From Bactericera cockerelli (Eukaryota > Arthropoda > Insecta > Hemiptera > Triozidae): DNA of 64,000 nt. The position numbers and the translations under genes were made by a program. Below the pieces are notes generated by a model. That model was given only the letters and a program-made list of their open reading frames with translations, ran no database searches and was not told the DNA's origin. Positions within the stretch are counted from its first letter, which is position 1, and the number at the start of each line of letters is the position of its first letter. Of this stretch, positions 32,723 to 44,152 are shown one piece after another. Where the stretch lies: assembly GCA_024516035.1 (NCBI GenBank), contig CM044966.1:22603185-22667184 (forward strand), written 5' to 3'.

Positions 32723-33057
32723 TATAATGAGGAAAGTATTTCATTCCGAAGCCATGAAACAGGAGCTGCTGTAGACGCTTGTGGTCTGTGTTTCAGCCTG
32801 CCCCTCCCGTAGTATGCCTCCCCTCTGATGCATACTACGGCTCTGAGGTTAAGTTACAAAAAAATCAAGTGTAAGTAAAATGATGTCAAAAAAAATCTTT
32901 CCATGGTTATTTTGTTGTTTTTTCTTGTAAAAAAAACTACAAAATCATCATACGTTCACGAATTTTCACAGGTTGAACTCTAGGGTCTAGCTAGGACCTA
33001 GGACACTTAACCTAGGTACTATGATTATTTTGTAATTAAAAAATAGTTTAAAAAAAA

Positions 33058-33538
33058 AGTTATCATATTTGTGTTAATCACTATCGTGATATCACAACTA
33101 CTCAAACTTGTTGTACTAAATCTACGCTGAAACCTTGACTTGAACCACTGACCTCCAGGTTACAAGTCCGCTGCCTTATCCATCAAGCTACTGAGGTCGG
33201 TATTAAAAAAAAAAAATAGTTTAAAAAGTTATCATATTTGTGTTAATCACTATCGTGATATCACAACTACTCAAACTTGTTGTACTAAATCTACGCTGAA
33301 ACCTTGACTTGAACCACTGACCTCCAGGTTACAAGTCCGCTGCCTTATCCATCAAGCTACTGAGGTCGGTATTAAAAAAAAAAATAGTTTAAAAAGTTAT
33401 CATATTTGTGTTCATCACTTTCGTGATATCACAGCTACTCAAACTCGCTTTACTAAATCCACGCTAAAGCCGGGATTTGAACCACCGACCTCCAGATTAC
33501 AAGTTGACCGCCTTCTCGATCAAGCTACAGAGGGCGGC
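33058..33538 (-). repeat. SINE family A, tandem triplet
   Basis: Three head-to-tail copies begin at 33061, 33230 and 33398 (period about 169 bp), joined by TATTAAAAAAAAAAATAGTT linkers. Copies 1 and 2 are almost identical, sharing the private variant ACCTTGACTTGAACCACTGA. Copy 3 is more diverged. This suggests a recent local duplication of copy 1 plus linker. Confidence 0.78.
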
Positions 33539-33833
33539 AAATAAAAAGGATGACTTTCGTGAGATACCTTGTTTACACTGGCCAAATTACACAGTAGCTC
33601 CTGTTTCATTTCTATGAAATAAAAAAAAGACTATGGAACACTCCTAAAGATAAAAAAAAAAATGTTTTCATTTTGTCTGTTGCTTTGTTAGCATGCCTAA
33701 TTAGTCATTATACTGACCTAGGTAATAGCTGGGTAGAGAATGTTCGACTCTGCACTTTGGATGTCACGGTGCATACCTCATGAGGAAAAATGAGTTGTCA
33801 CTTGTATGTGTATGCGTAATAATCATAATAATT

Positions 33834-33995
33834 GGGTTGGGTGGAAGAGATTGCCACAGACAATAACCCCGCCCTTTAGGTAGGACATTTCTCTCTTTTT
33901 TTCCTTCTTGTAATTTGTTTAATCTTTTTGTTTTTCTTTATATTTCATTGTGTTCTACTGTATATATTTTTTGTTCTACCTAATAAAGCTTAAAA
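33834..33995 (+). repeat. SINE tail family H
   Basis: TTGGGTTGGGTGGAAGAGAT then AATAACCCCGCCCTTTAGGT, ending with CCTAATAAAGCTT and an A-rich tail. Confidence 0.55.
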
Positions 33996-34121
33996 AAAAT
34001 AATAATGTCATCCATGAAACATAACACCCTAGGTGCATGGTGTGTATTCGGTGTTATGAAGCAATGCATTCTTGGCACAAACCACCAAGTGGTACCCAGA
34101 AAGAATCATAATAATAACACT

Positions 34122-34324
34122 CTTCAGTGGAAGGAAACCACCAGGCGAGGATAGTGCTCTGAGCATTTTCTACCACCTAACCCTTAGAGTCTTATTATTC
34201 TTTTGTGGTCACAAGCTCAAATTAAATGATGAAAAATTCATGCACTAGGTGGGTTTCGAACCAACGAATCCCTACGCTACCTAGATTACCAGACTAGCGC
34301 GTTAACCACTTGACTACCAGTGCA
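34122..34324 (-). repeat. SINE family B (full length)
   Basis: ACTCTTCAGTGGAAGGAAAC ... GGTTTCGAACCAACGAATCC ... CTTGACTACCAGTGC. Confidence 0.7.
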
Positions 34325-34496
34325 ATGCGTAACAACCAGTGACGTCATTACGAGCGAGCAATGGGTTATTACCCTTATTAAGTGTGTGATAAGGAGTCTT
34401 GTGATGCTGTGCTACTAAATTTGTGTTAAATACCACATAGAAATTATTCTGGTGCGCTCGTGTTGACCCAGCACCTGAATGGGAGACCCAGCACCA

Positions 34497-34680
34497 GAGT
34501 ATTGTGTCACTTCTCGCCCATCAGAGGGGAGGCATACTACGGGATGGGCAGGCTACAACACAGATCACAAGCGTCTGCAGGCTGAAAAACACTCCTATTT
34601 ACCCCTATTAAAAGGGAGGCATACGAAGACTACGGAATGGGCAAGCTACAACACAGACCACAAGCATCTACAATAGGAGA
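34497..34680. repeat. Degenerate direct repeat
   Basis: GGAGGCATACTACGGGATGG GCAGGCTACAACACAG recurs at about 34615 with changes, and inverted at about 32765-32825 and 1305-1355. It is a dispersed repeat of unknown type. Confidence 0.45.
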
Positions 34681-34896
34681 GGCTAAGAAAATGTTTTTTT
34701 CTTTCTTTTTTTCAACATTATAGCTTTATTTACGAACAACAATCAAATTAAAGATGGTAGATGTTTGTGGTCCCTTCTGCTTCCCTACTGTGATTCCCTC
34801 TCTGAATAATGGATGCATTCCCTCACTGGATCGCCAAGCACAAGGATTGGTAGAGGAAAATGTTGAGAACCCCTGGATTTGACAGATGAGCGGTCG

Positions 34897-35310
34897 TCAA
34901 AGTTTCCCCGAGTATCGCATAAAATTGAGGAACGTGTACGAGAACTGAATGATCCTCAAAAAGTGAACCTTGCGCAGCTCGATCATTCCGTGGCAGATGC
35001 GCAAATGATTCGCTCGCTGCGATCTGCGAAGGATCATCAAAATGAGCCGGCTCGTGAGTGAGTCGCAACTGATCCACTCACTGCGCCGCAGAGCTGCGCA
35101 GAGTTGGGAGTTGCAGTCGTCGAGCAGCTCCGAGCAGTGGCACCAGTAGTAGCTCATCATGTTGCTCATGACGAGCATGGTCAAGATGGCGTAGAAGCGG
35201 GGCTGGAAGACGGACCCATGGTTGCTGATCAGTTGGAACAGACAGATGGCCATGCCGGAGAAGTTGATGATGGTCTGACACAGCATGTTGGAGCCGTAGA
35301 AACGAACGAA
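34897..35310 (-). CDS. Odorant receptor, exon 2 (C-terminal)
   Basis: C-terminal exon of an insect odorant receptor (7tm_6 family; inverted-topology membrane protein that forms ligand-gated channels with a co-receptor in sensory neurons). Acceptor TTGCACAATTGTTTCAG ends at 35311. The exon enters in phase 0 and reads FVRFYGSNMLCQTIINFSGM. It covers the last membrane segments, then the family's C-terminal block LILMILRRSQRA ... IIQFSYTFLNFMRY, and stops at 34897. With exon 1 the protein is 428 residues, a normal full length. An alternative acceptor 45 bp upstream would insert 15 residues without changing frame. Confidence 0.85.
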   Translation of the reverse strand, partial: FVRFYGSNMLCQTIINFSGMAICLFQLISNHGSVFQPRFYAILTMLVMSNMMSYYWCHCSELLDDCNSQLCAALRRSEWISCDSLTSRLILMILRRSQRANHLRICHGMIELRKVHFLRIIQFSYTFLNFMRYSGKL

Positions 35311-35392
35311 CTGAAACAATTGTGCAAAGTAAATGGAACCGTAAAAACGAACGAACTGAAACAATTGTGCAAAGTAAAATGAAATATCAACT
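35311..35392 (-). repeat. Duplicated splice acceptor of odorant-receptor exon 2
   Basis: The acceptor and first exon bases (TTTGCACAATTGTTTCAG then TTCGTTCGTTTYTACGGYTC) are present twice. The upstream copy would start the exon at 35355, exactly 45 bp before the expected start at 35310. The intervening 45 bases are open in the coding frame. A 20-base T run lies just upstream, at 35398-35420. Confidence 0.75.
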
Positions 35393-35494
35393 CCATTTTT
35401 TTTTTTTTTTTTTTTTTTTTTCTTCTTAGTTTTACTTTCTATTACCTATAAAAAAAAAGAAAGTATTGTTTTTTTTCTTCTAGTAATTATAATA

Positions 35495-35697
35495 AAACTC
35501 TTTAGTGGAAGGTAACCACCAGGCGAGGTGAATGCTCAAAGCATTTTCCACCACCTAACCCTCAGAGTCTTATTATTATGTTGTCTGAAACTCGAATTAA
35601 TGAGGACAAATTCATGCTATGGGTAGGATTCGAACCAACGGATCCCTACGTTATCTGAATTAACAGACTTGCGAGTTAAGCACTTGACTACCAGTGC
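35495..35697 (-). repeat. SINE family B inside the receptor intron
   Basis: Full-length reverse copy between the duplicated acceptor and the triplicated donor. Confidence 0.7.
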
Positions 35698-35730
35698 TTC
35701 TGAAAGGACTTATGGGAAAACAGCTAGTTG

Positions 35731-35838
35731 CTGGTAAATATCTTACTAACCTCTTCTTGAAAGTTAAGGAGTTACTGGTAAATATCTTACTAACCTCTTT
35801 TTGAAAGTTAAGGAGTTACTGGTAAATATCTTACTAAC
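35731..35838 (-). repeat. Triplicated splice donor of odorant-receptor exon 1
   Basis: The exon end and donor (CTTTCAAGAAGAG/GTTAGTAAGATATTTACCAG on the minus strand) recur at 44-bp period starting at 35819, 35775 and 35731. Only the exon-proximal donor keeps frame; the others would add 44 or 88 bases. Confidence 0.75.
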
Positions 35839-36711
35839 CTCTTCTTGAAAGTTCAGAAGCTTCTGATGAAACTTAGTGATTTGCTTCAAATAATTATGTT
35901 CGTATGTTTGTCTCCCTCGAGTGTAGGCCTGGAACCGAACAGTTTGACGACTGAAACCACATTTGGAATCCGTTCCACTTTTGTCCGATGTTCGAACACT
36001 CTTATTCTGTTCAATATCTACATAGATGACTTCATGTCCTTCGAGGTTGTACTGAGAAACACCGAGTTTCTCAGCGTAGTTGCACAGAATCGTGTACTGA
36101 GCGATGAGATCAAACACAACGCACGGAACTAGATTGATAAACACGACCAACATGACGCCATAGTCCAAAGTAATAATCGCGATGGAGAAAAGGAACAGTT
36201 TGCTAGACCTCAGATCTTCTGGGTCCACGTATGCAAAGCGTTGATGAATATCATCAATCTTATCGGAATTTACTATCCCCCAAAGGTCGCACACTAAGAC
36301 CAACGTGAAAAAGAACGTCAACGCTTTGAGGAAAATATACATTTTTCGGCTGTATTTCCGAATCACTTCCGGATCCGCGTGACTGAACGAATTCTTCATG
36401 AAGTTTTCCAGCTCCTTCAACTTTTTCGTCTTTCGTCGCAGGATCAGGTAGGACACATAGAACCATATGACATAGACCTCTTCGTTCAGACACTGAAAGA
36501 ACTCCTTTTCCGACTGTCCATACACCCAAACCGTGTACTGAATGTGACCCGACACAAATGTAGTCAAAAGCAGGCTTTGCAACAAACAGTAAATTTCTTG
36601 CAGTTTGTTTTGCCAGCTGTGTTTTCTGCGATTTAAATTGATTAAGCCTGATTTCTCAAATAGAGTTATCAGAAAAGAGATGGACGGTGGTTCCTTCAAA
36701 TTTGAGTACAT
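35839..36711 (-). CDS. Odorant receptor, exon 1
   Basis: Start ATG at 36711; 291 codons to a GTTAGT donor in phase 0. The frame has four hydrophobic segments (about residues 43-60, 80-95, 128-147, 175-205) separated by charged loops, as in insect odorant receptors, and ends in the KLLNFQEE loop that precedes the fifth segment. There is no in-frame stop or frameshift. The upstream sequence shows no acceptor that would extend it, and the total of 428 residues is typical, so I take this ATG as the start. The gene is antisense inside the 31.7-46.9 kb intron of the DOMON/EGF gene. Confidence 0.85.
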
Positions 36712-36934
36712 CAGGAAAACGACGGATGTCTTTTGTCTGACAGTTTTGATACACTTTTTCTAAACTGGTTGGAGTCCCACAAGAGAAGAGCCCCAATTTT
36801 CACACCGACCTCTATTAGATCTATTTTGCTACACTTAAAAGAGTGAGAAATTATCCACAGGGGTGTCCACTGTCTCCAAGAATACTAGTAGTTCTGTGAA
36901 CTGTAAACCTTACACAGATTCTCTTATCGAATTA

Positions 36935-37074
36935 GTTATCATATTTGTGTTAATCACTTTCGTGATATCACAACTACTCAAACTCGCTTTACTAAATCTA
37001 CGCTGAAACCGGGACTTGAACCACCGACCTCCAGGTTACAAGTCCGCTGCCTTATCGATCAAGCTACTGAGATC
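36935..37074 (-). repeat. SINE family A (full length)
   Basis: Complete copy about 220 bp upstream of the odorant-receptor start. It matches the family consensus closely, suggesting a young insertion. Confidence 0.78.
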
Positions 37075-37566
37075 GGTTTCTCTTATCGAATTATAAATGT
37101 CATATCAAGCTTCAAGACATCGAGATCATTCATTCAATATCCTACTGGATGGGTTTTTTTTTTTTTTTTTTTTTTTTTAATGTCCGCCTTTGGGCCCTTT
37201 TTCCCTTTTAGAAATTTTATATTTAATTTTTAACCATTCTACCAAATTTTAAGAGCCTTGCTTTATTTAAAAAAAAAAAAATCGTTTTCAATTTTAGTCA
37301 AAACAGCCCCTATTCAACCCCGATTGGCCTAACTCGGTTCAAAAACTATAGGTAAAATTTTAGGACCCCAATGAATATATTGTATACTAAATTTCAACAA
37401 TTTTGAAGAATCCGGTGGAGACTTATCGCGGAACAGACAGACAGACAAACGGAAGCCAAAACGTCCAATACCCAAGTTAAAACAGAACCCCACTGTGTTC
37501 GGTTAACAATACAATACTCTATTTATTTTATCCTGCGAGAGTGAGACTAAACAGTCCCTTTTTATA

Positions 37567-37770
37567 GGGTTTAACGTCGTTTTTCAACTGCATGGTCATA
37601 TACGAGGGGGGGTGTTACCCTCCATTCCCAGGAAACTAAAAAAAAACTTCTTACCCACATTAACCTCACCCAGCCTGAGTTGAAGTCAATCTGGGTAGCG
37701 GCATGCCAGTATCACGAAGTCTTCACCTCGCTGGACGTTGCTTAACTTCGGTGATCCCACGAGAACCGGA
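37567..37770 (-). repeat. 5S rRNA-derived SINE
   Basis: Reverse copy: TTTAACGTCG, CCTCCATTCCCAGGAAACT, AACCTCACCCAGCCTGAGTT, CACCTCGCTGGACGTTGCTT, AACTTCGGTGATCCCACGAG. Confidence 0.68.
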
Positions 37771-37779
37771 GCACAATGA

Positions 37780-37990
37780 AAAAGTTAGTCCGGGTCCCCC
37801 CCAAAATTCCGGTAAATTGGGGCCGGGTTCCAAAAAGTTCAAGATATCAAAAAAATGATCGGAGTAAACCCCTATTATTTTTTTAATCCGAGAAAATTAT
37901 TGTACCCTAACTTTTTTTTTTAACCAATCCAAAGAAGCGGCGGTTGCGACCAATATTTGCGGTCCTTCTGGCAAAAAGAGTCCCTTTACT
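37780..37990. repeat. Dispersed element end (inverted copy of 7650-7850)
   Basis: AATTGGGGCCGGGTTCCAAA and GTAAACCCCTATTATTTTTT match 7730-7830 in reverse complement. Confidence 0.55.
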
Positions 37991-38056
37991 CTCACAGACT
38001 AAAGAATACTGAGACGTACATAGGTAACTATTGTTCTTCCTTCCTCTGAAGTAATA

Positions 38057-38979
38057 CACTGGAGCAAACAATTAGAGGAACGCAAGCAGCTTTCCCCTCT
38101 AACATCCATGCGACTGCAAAATGTTGTAACTTCCACTGTAGATAACATTTTCAAATGATTTTTGTTTTGTATAAAAGAAAAATATTAAGGATTTACACTC
38201 AATAAGTAAATTATTATTATTATTTAACACTATATTGGTCAACTACATTATACATTCAACAAAATAGGACATGGAAAAAAAAGATCACAATAGAAAATGA
38301 ATATTTATTATAAATTTATTTATTTATTGAGTGTAAATCCAAAAATTAACCAAAACAAAAATCATCTGAAAATGTTATCTACATTTTTACACTCAATATA
38401 AGAAGAAGAAGAAGAAGAAAAAAAAATTCACCGTATTTTTGATGTTTTTTGAAACATCCTCAATGTTTGTTTCTTCAAAAAAATTCTCTTTTAGTAGGTC
38501 ATGTTGAAATTGAAATCTTTAGGTTTTTGTATTTTTAAGAAAAATCAAATGATAAAAAGAAAACAGTTCACCGAGTGTGTTCTAAAACTCTAAAATTCTG
38601 TGTTTTGTAATTGCACATTTTTCTTTCCACAAGTTGTAAAAAAAATTCTAACCTTTTTTTTCTTTTATCGAGTGTAAATCCTGTTTCTGTTTTATTTTAT
38701 ACAGAACACCTAATAATTTTAACTAATAATGCACCAACTTTTCATGTCATTTTATTTAACTTCTTTATTTGTATTTTTCCTTTGAAATTCTTTTTATATT
38801 AATAAAATAGTATTGACTAGGGCCACATTGTAAAATTGGGTATCTCCCGTCAACTTATTAAATAAATAGAACAAAAATCATCTGAAAATGTTATCTACAG
38901 TAGAAGTTACAACATTTTGAAGCCGCATGGAAATACACGGTAAGGGAAAGCTTGCTTCCTCTAATTGTGTGCTCCAGTG
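38057..38979. mobile_element. Mariner/Tc1-type MITE
   Basis: Terminal inverted repeats start CACTGGAGCAAACAATTAGA and are flanked by TA. Arms match for about 110 bp (TGTAACTTCYACTGTAGATA, CATTTTCARATGATTTTTGT). The interior has a second inverted pair around TTTACACTCAATAA. No transposase frame. Confidence 0.75.
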
Positions 38980-39133
38980 TATTTTCATTGACGGGGGTGG
39001 TGGTGTAGGTACATAGCAGTGACCTAGTGTTTGTCAACAAATCAGAAGAAGGTAAGAGGTAGTTGTTTTTTGAAATAAATAAGTATTACTTCCCGTCACC
39101 TAGTAATTGCGTTCTTGTAATATGTGTTATTAG

Positions 39134-39372
39134 CCCGTCTCCGTGGCGTAACGGTTGTGACTACAGACTTTTCATACAGGAAATTCTGTTCCCACGTAAG
39201 GCTGGCATTTCGGGCCCTACCCAGGCTGGGTGAGGAAACCCAACCGGGACGTGACACATGCTCCTCCATAACAAATGCTCCATTTGGAATTTTGACCACA
39301 TAATAATAAGTCTTGGGCTTACTGCTGGAATAATGGGACTAATAAGTCCTAATCGCCCGTAAGACGATACAA
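39134..39372 (+). repeat. SINE D/C hybrid
   Basis: A family D head and central block (CTCCGTGGCGTAACGGTTGT ... TACCCAGGCTGGGTGAGG) runs directly into the 3' part of family C (AAACCCAACCGGGACGTGAC ... CTTACTGCTGGAATAATGGG). It is either template switching or insertion plus deletion. Confidence 0.6.
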
Positions 39373-39634
39373 TTATTATTTTCATAAATTTTCGGTGAGC
39401 TCGTAATTTGTTTACCCCTGACAGGAAAATACTCCACGTGTTTGTAATAATAGAGAAGTGACTGTAACAGGAACCCCTTTAATTCAATTATAAAATTATT
39501 TAATTTCTTTCTGATGACTCTTCCTTCTGTTCCTTGGATTCCATCATTATTCTATTACTTACACACTTATGGTGTCCATGTGTGATGTCAATGTGGAGGA
39601 AGGAAGGATCTGGGCGAACCCTTTGAATTTTATT

Positions 39635-40172
39635 GGGTAGCGCAGAATTATAGGACGTTTCCATATCTTTAATATCTTGTTGTTGTTGTTGTTGTAGCTA
39701 GCTAAGCTATACAGCTGGAGGGGTGAGTGATGGTCTGCAGCCAACTTTATTTCTAAGTTGGCTCGTCCTGAACCACATATTTCTATGTGTGATCAACCAT
39801 CATGAGGACTTGGTCTTTTCTTTATAAGCCATTAAACCCATAGGAAACTGCACGCTAGCCTGGCTTGTAAGGGTTGGCTAGTCTGTTCTTTGTTTATAGT
39901 CCTCTAGCGAGACACTGGTCTTCTCTCTCTGTTTAACGTCCCCCAGCCAGACTGGCCTAATATCTTCTTGAGTAGCTGCTTTAATCTTATTTTTGTCTAT
40001 AATTTCGTAACTGGTCGCTGCTAACATGAAAGCAGCTACTCATTTTTTCCTCACGAGGTATGAGAGGACCCCGAGCACCCTAGTACAGAGCAGAAAAAAT
40101 ACTGCGCCTCTGGTGATCGAACCCAGGTCACGGCTAGCGTGCTAACTCACTCGGCCACGGTGACTACTACCT
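39635..40172 (-). repeat. SINE family F split by another retroposon
   Basis: Family F sequence at 39635-39675 and 39961-40172 is interrupted by a 285-bp element (about 39676-39960) flanked by TAATATCTT, a 9-bp target-site duplication. The inserted element ends GTCCCCCAGCCAGACTGG and is related to 47095-47270. Confidence 0.65.
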
Positions 40173-40299
40173 TATTATTATTATCATAGGGTGGCGTCAT
40201 CGTGAACAATGGTAGTCAGACAGTGCAGGAATGACTTGGCACTTCTACCACTGTCTTTACAAGGAGGCTAATAATTGACAAGGGCCCCCAGAACCAAGC

Positions 40300-40650
40300 C
40301 AATGCTGGTCTATACTCCCTGTTTATAGTCCCCTAGCCAGACTGCTGGTCTACTCTCTGTTTATAGTCCCCCAGCCAGACTGCTGGTCTACTCCCTGTTT
40401 ATAGTCCCCCAGCCAGACTGCTGGTCTACTCCCTGTTTATAGTCCCCCAGCCAGACTGCTGGTCTATTCCCTGTTTATAGTCCCCCAGCCAGACTGCTGG
40501 TCTACTCCCTGTTTATAGTCCCCCAGCCAGACTGCTGGTCTATTCCCTGTTTATAGTCCCCCAGCTAGACTGCTGGTCTACTCCCTGTTTATAGTCCCCC
40601 AGATAGACTGCTGGTCTATTCCCTGTTTATAGTCCCCCAGCCAGACTACA
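40300..40650. repeat. 38-bp minisatellite, about 9 copies
   Basis: The unit is tgctggtctactccctgttt atagtcccccagccagac. The unit sequence matches the 3' end of the retroposon at 39676-39960, so the array arose from a SINE tail. Confidence 0.82.
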
Positions 40651-41600
40651 TTATTATAATAATAATAAAAACGAATTAGTATTCCAGGAAGAAGACCTCT
40701 TCTCCGACACAGCTCCAAGCCTGCTTGCATCTTGATTAAGTCTTGCAGATTGTAGGATTGTATGGTTTGATGAATATTAACTCTCTCGGTGACCACTGGG
40801 CATTACATGAACCTGATCCTGATGATACTAATGACCACTGGACATTACATGAAACTCATCCTGATGATACTAATGACAAGCGCGGTGGTAGCCAGGCGCG
40901 GCTGACTGGTTGATGGTGTTAATGGCCAGGCGCGGCTGTTTTTTTATTATTATATTTAATGTGCATCAATTAATAAATTGTTAACACAGTCCAAGGGAGT
41001 TGGTAAATACAATAAGTACATACAAATAGTAAATACAAATAATACACAGTGGTGATGATGGCCAGGCGCGGCTGGTGTTACGGAGCTTGGGAACTGCAGA
41101 CTCGTCTGCTGGGTCGCAGCTCACGTAGATTTTTACGTAATCTACGTGTCTTCATTGCCAGCAAATATATGGTTGGGTGGAAGAGCTGCCTCCAGTGGGA
41201 ATCCTGCCATAAAAAAGAAGCCTATAAAAAAAATAATAAAAAAAGTAAAAAAGAAAGTATGGACAGCACCCCCATAATACTTTCCCACCGCTCACGCCTG
41301 TTCACTAGATACTACTACTAATCATTACTACTACTACTACTACCACTACCACTAATCATTACTATTGAGATGATGTTGATAATAACTTTATACTTGCTGA
41401 TATACTGATATGTTGATGCAATGACGATGTTAGGAACTTATACTACTACTAATCATTACTATTGAGATGATGCTGATAATAAATTTATACTTACTGATGT
41501 TATAATATGACGATGTTAAGAACTTTAAGTGAGAGTCTGACCAACCTGTAATCTTCAGACGGAATGCTTCGAATTATACTGGACACCTGTGCTCATCAGG
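40651..41600. other. Low-complexity, no gene seen
   Basis: Contains short direct repeats (GGCCAGGCGCGGCTG at 40870-41075; ATCCTGATGATACTAATGAC twice near 40815 and 40858; ACTACTACTAATCATTACTA repeats 41310-41470). No splice-bounded exon recognised. Confidence 0.4.
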
Positions 41601-41603
41601 ACC

Positions 41604-41737
41604 GACCTCAGTAGCTTGATCGATAAGGCGGCGGACTCGTAACCTGGAGGTCGGTGGTTCAAGTCCCGGTTTCAGCGTGGATTTAGTAAAGTGAGTTTGA
41701 GTAGTTGTGATATCACGAAAGTGATGGTGATATCACG
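41604..41737 (+). repeat. SINE family A (full length)
   Basis: CGACCTCAGTAGCTTGATCG to GATATCACGAAAGTGATGGT. A family B fragment (GTAATCCAGGTAGCGAAGGG, 41747-41800) follows directly. Confidence 0.75.
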
Positions 41738-41825
41738 CGCTATTCTAGTAATCCAGGTAGCGAAGGGATCCGTGGGTTCGAATCCCACCCAGAGCATGAG
41801 TTTTATTATTATGTTTTTTTTTACT

Positions 41826-41962
41826 GACCTCTTGTTAAGGCGGTGGTCTTGTAACTTGGAGGTCGGTGGTTCAAGTCCCGGATTGAGTGTAGATTTAGAA
41901 TAAAGCGAATTTGAGTAGCTGTGACATTTGTGCACGAAAGTGATTAACACAAATGTGATAAA
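41826..41962 (+). repeat. SINE family A (diverged)
   Basis: ACTGACCTCTTGTTAAGGCG lacks part of the A box. The B box GGTTCAAGTCCCGG and the tail are kept. Confidence 0.65.
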
Positions 41963-43100
41963 TGAAACGAAATGTGATAATTGAGCCACATTCTTGCAGG
42001 ATAAATAGAGTATGGTATTGTATTATATTATTACATTTATTACTATATTATGACATAATTATTTATTTCATTTTGCTTATTTGTATTTGTATTGTATTGT
42101 TTTTTTATTTGATTTTTTTAATCTTTGTTTTTCTTGCATATCCTTGTACCACACAATCTGTAAGTATGTATTATATTTAGTGTGCAAATCTTATCTTATC
42201 TTGTCTTGGTCTTGGTCTTGGTCTTGTCTTATCTTATCTTATCTACTAGTTTTTTGTGAAATTTTAAGTACAGAAGGGTAATTTCGAACCAATATAGGTG
42301 AATTTTCGACAATGCAAAGACTTCAGGCCATGGGTAAGAAAGCCAGTGATGTGGGGCTTGACCTTTTCAATACAACCCTAGATCAATTAAGTAAATACGA
42401 TCTTTTTACTTTAATTTTAAGGATTTTTTTATTATTTATATTTAAATCTAACTAGATTTATATTATACAAGCGATATTGTTCAAATGGATGCGATATTTG
42501 TAATTTGTAATTTATTTGCATCAATTGATATACATGATAGGTACAATATTAAGGTACAATAAATAAATATATTAAGAAGATGAAGGTACATAAAAAGAAT
42601 AAATACATAACTTGGCACATACCTAATAATGTAATAATGTTTACTTGTATACTTATGTTTTGAGGTACCTATTTATTTATTTATTTAACATTTTAATTGT
42701 TTGTAATACAAATGTATGTTAACAATGTGAGTTGAAAAAAAAAAGAACAAACAAAACTAGTTATAATTTACAAACAATTAAAAATTAAAAAGAGGTACTG
42801 ATAAAATAGGTGCCAAAAGAAAAGTAGGTATAGATAAAAGATTTGACGATAACAATAATTGATAAAAACATTAGAAGGCAGGATTGCATTTAGAGGTTTA
42901 AAGGCTTAAATTTTTTTTGATACATGGTCTTTGTACATATATTAATTATAATATTTATGTAAAGTAAGGAGAAGAAGAAGAAGATGATGCTGATGATGAT
43001 GAAGAAGAAAAGAGAAATTAAGAAAGCGAAAGGGGGGAAAAGAAGGATGGAAAAGAAGAAGAAAAAGAGAAAAAGAAATATAGTACAAGGGTCAAGGATT
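41963..43100. other. AT-rich sequence with simple repeats
   Basis: (TTATC)/(TTGGTC) repeats at 42190-42245. A purine-rich GAA/GAT tract at 42965-43080 sits just beyond the 3' end of the minus-strand retrotransposon and may be part of its tail. Near 42700-42860 there is a stretch also present at 23960-24060 (AACAAAACTAGTTATAATTT). Confidence 0.45.
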
Positions 43101-43110
43101 CTAGATTCTA

Positions 43111-44152
43111 TTACTGCCCCAGAAAGTCATTTATTTTGTAAGGAGCAACACTGACAAGATTTTGTTTCAAGGTACATTTGAATTGATCACGATTCATTTG
43201 TTTTAGATCGGTAGGTAGGGAATTATACAAGTGAATGCCTTGTTTTAGAAAAGATCTTCCAAATATAGCGTTTTTAGATGTTATAATATTATTTCTGTGG
43301 CGCGTGTCATACTGGTGCACATCGGAGTGTTTGGGAAGTGAATCTGACATATTGTGTATTCGTGTGCAGGAGTCCAGTATGACTTGTGCCGCAAAAGTGA
43401 GGATCTTGTTTTTAATAAAGATGGGTTTACATGAAACGATTCTAGGGAAATTGAATATAGCTCTAATAGCTCGCTTTTGTAATTTAAATATGTCAGTGTT
43501 GCACATAGCAAATCCCCAATAAATTATTCCATATGCCATTATGCTGTGGAAGTATGCATGATATGTTAGTAAGGCAGCGCTGGAACCCACATTTCTTTGA
43601 ATGGATTTAATGGCATATATTGCTGATGCCAGTTTTGGTTTCAAGTTTTCCATATGCGCTTTCCAGCGCAGTCTTGTATCAAGAATAAGACCCAAGAACT
43701 TTATTTCATCGGCAGGTGATATAGAAATAGTAGGGGTGGTGATGGTGATGTTCTCTAGGGCAGTGGTGGGACGAGGATGGAAATAGAGATAAGAGGTTTT
43801 GTCAGAATTGAGTTTTAGACCATGATACAAAAACCAGGTAGATATTGATAGTATGGTTTTACGAGATTTCTCTAAAACATTCTCATAATCACTTCCCCCT
43901 ATTAGTATAGATGTGTCGTCTGCAAATAGTACGAACTTGGCCGACGTGTCTGATTGTACTAAGTCATTTATATAGAGGAGGAATAAGAGGGGGCCTAGAA
44001 CGGATCCTTGGGGGACTCCAGATTTGACTGGAAGATTGGTAGACGAGGAGTAAAAGTGGATATTTTCATTAGAATTGACTGGAAGATTGGTAGAAGAGGA
44101 GTAAGAGTGGATATTTTCATTAGAATCAATTACTTTTACTTTTTGCTGCCTA
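43111..44152 (-). pseudogene. Non-LTR retrotransposon reverse transcriptase, 3' part
   Basis: Continuous frame carrying RT motifs SGVPQGSVLGPLLFLLYIND (about 44035-43975) and LFADDTSILI (about 43930), then a thumb/C-terminal region KFLGLILDTRLRWKAH and a terminal block with HQYDTRHRNN and a stop at 43111. FADD with GVPQGSVLGP is typical of the Jockey/CR1-type group; the exact clade is not assigned. A 54-bp in-frame duplication (about 44028-44135, STNLPV repeated) sits before the PQGS motif. The 5' part continues at 46329-46780 beyond two nested elements. Confidence 0.8.

Noticed and set aside
34823..35382. Plus-strand and other-frame peptides over the receptor exon
   Set aside because: They are antisense or shifted readings of odorant-receptor exon 2.
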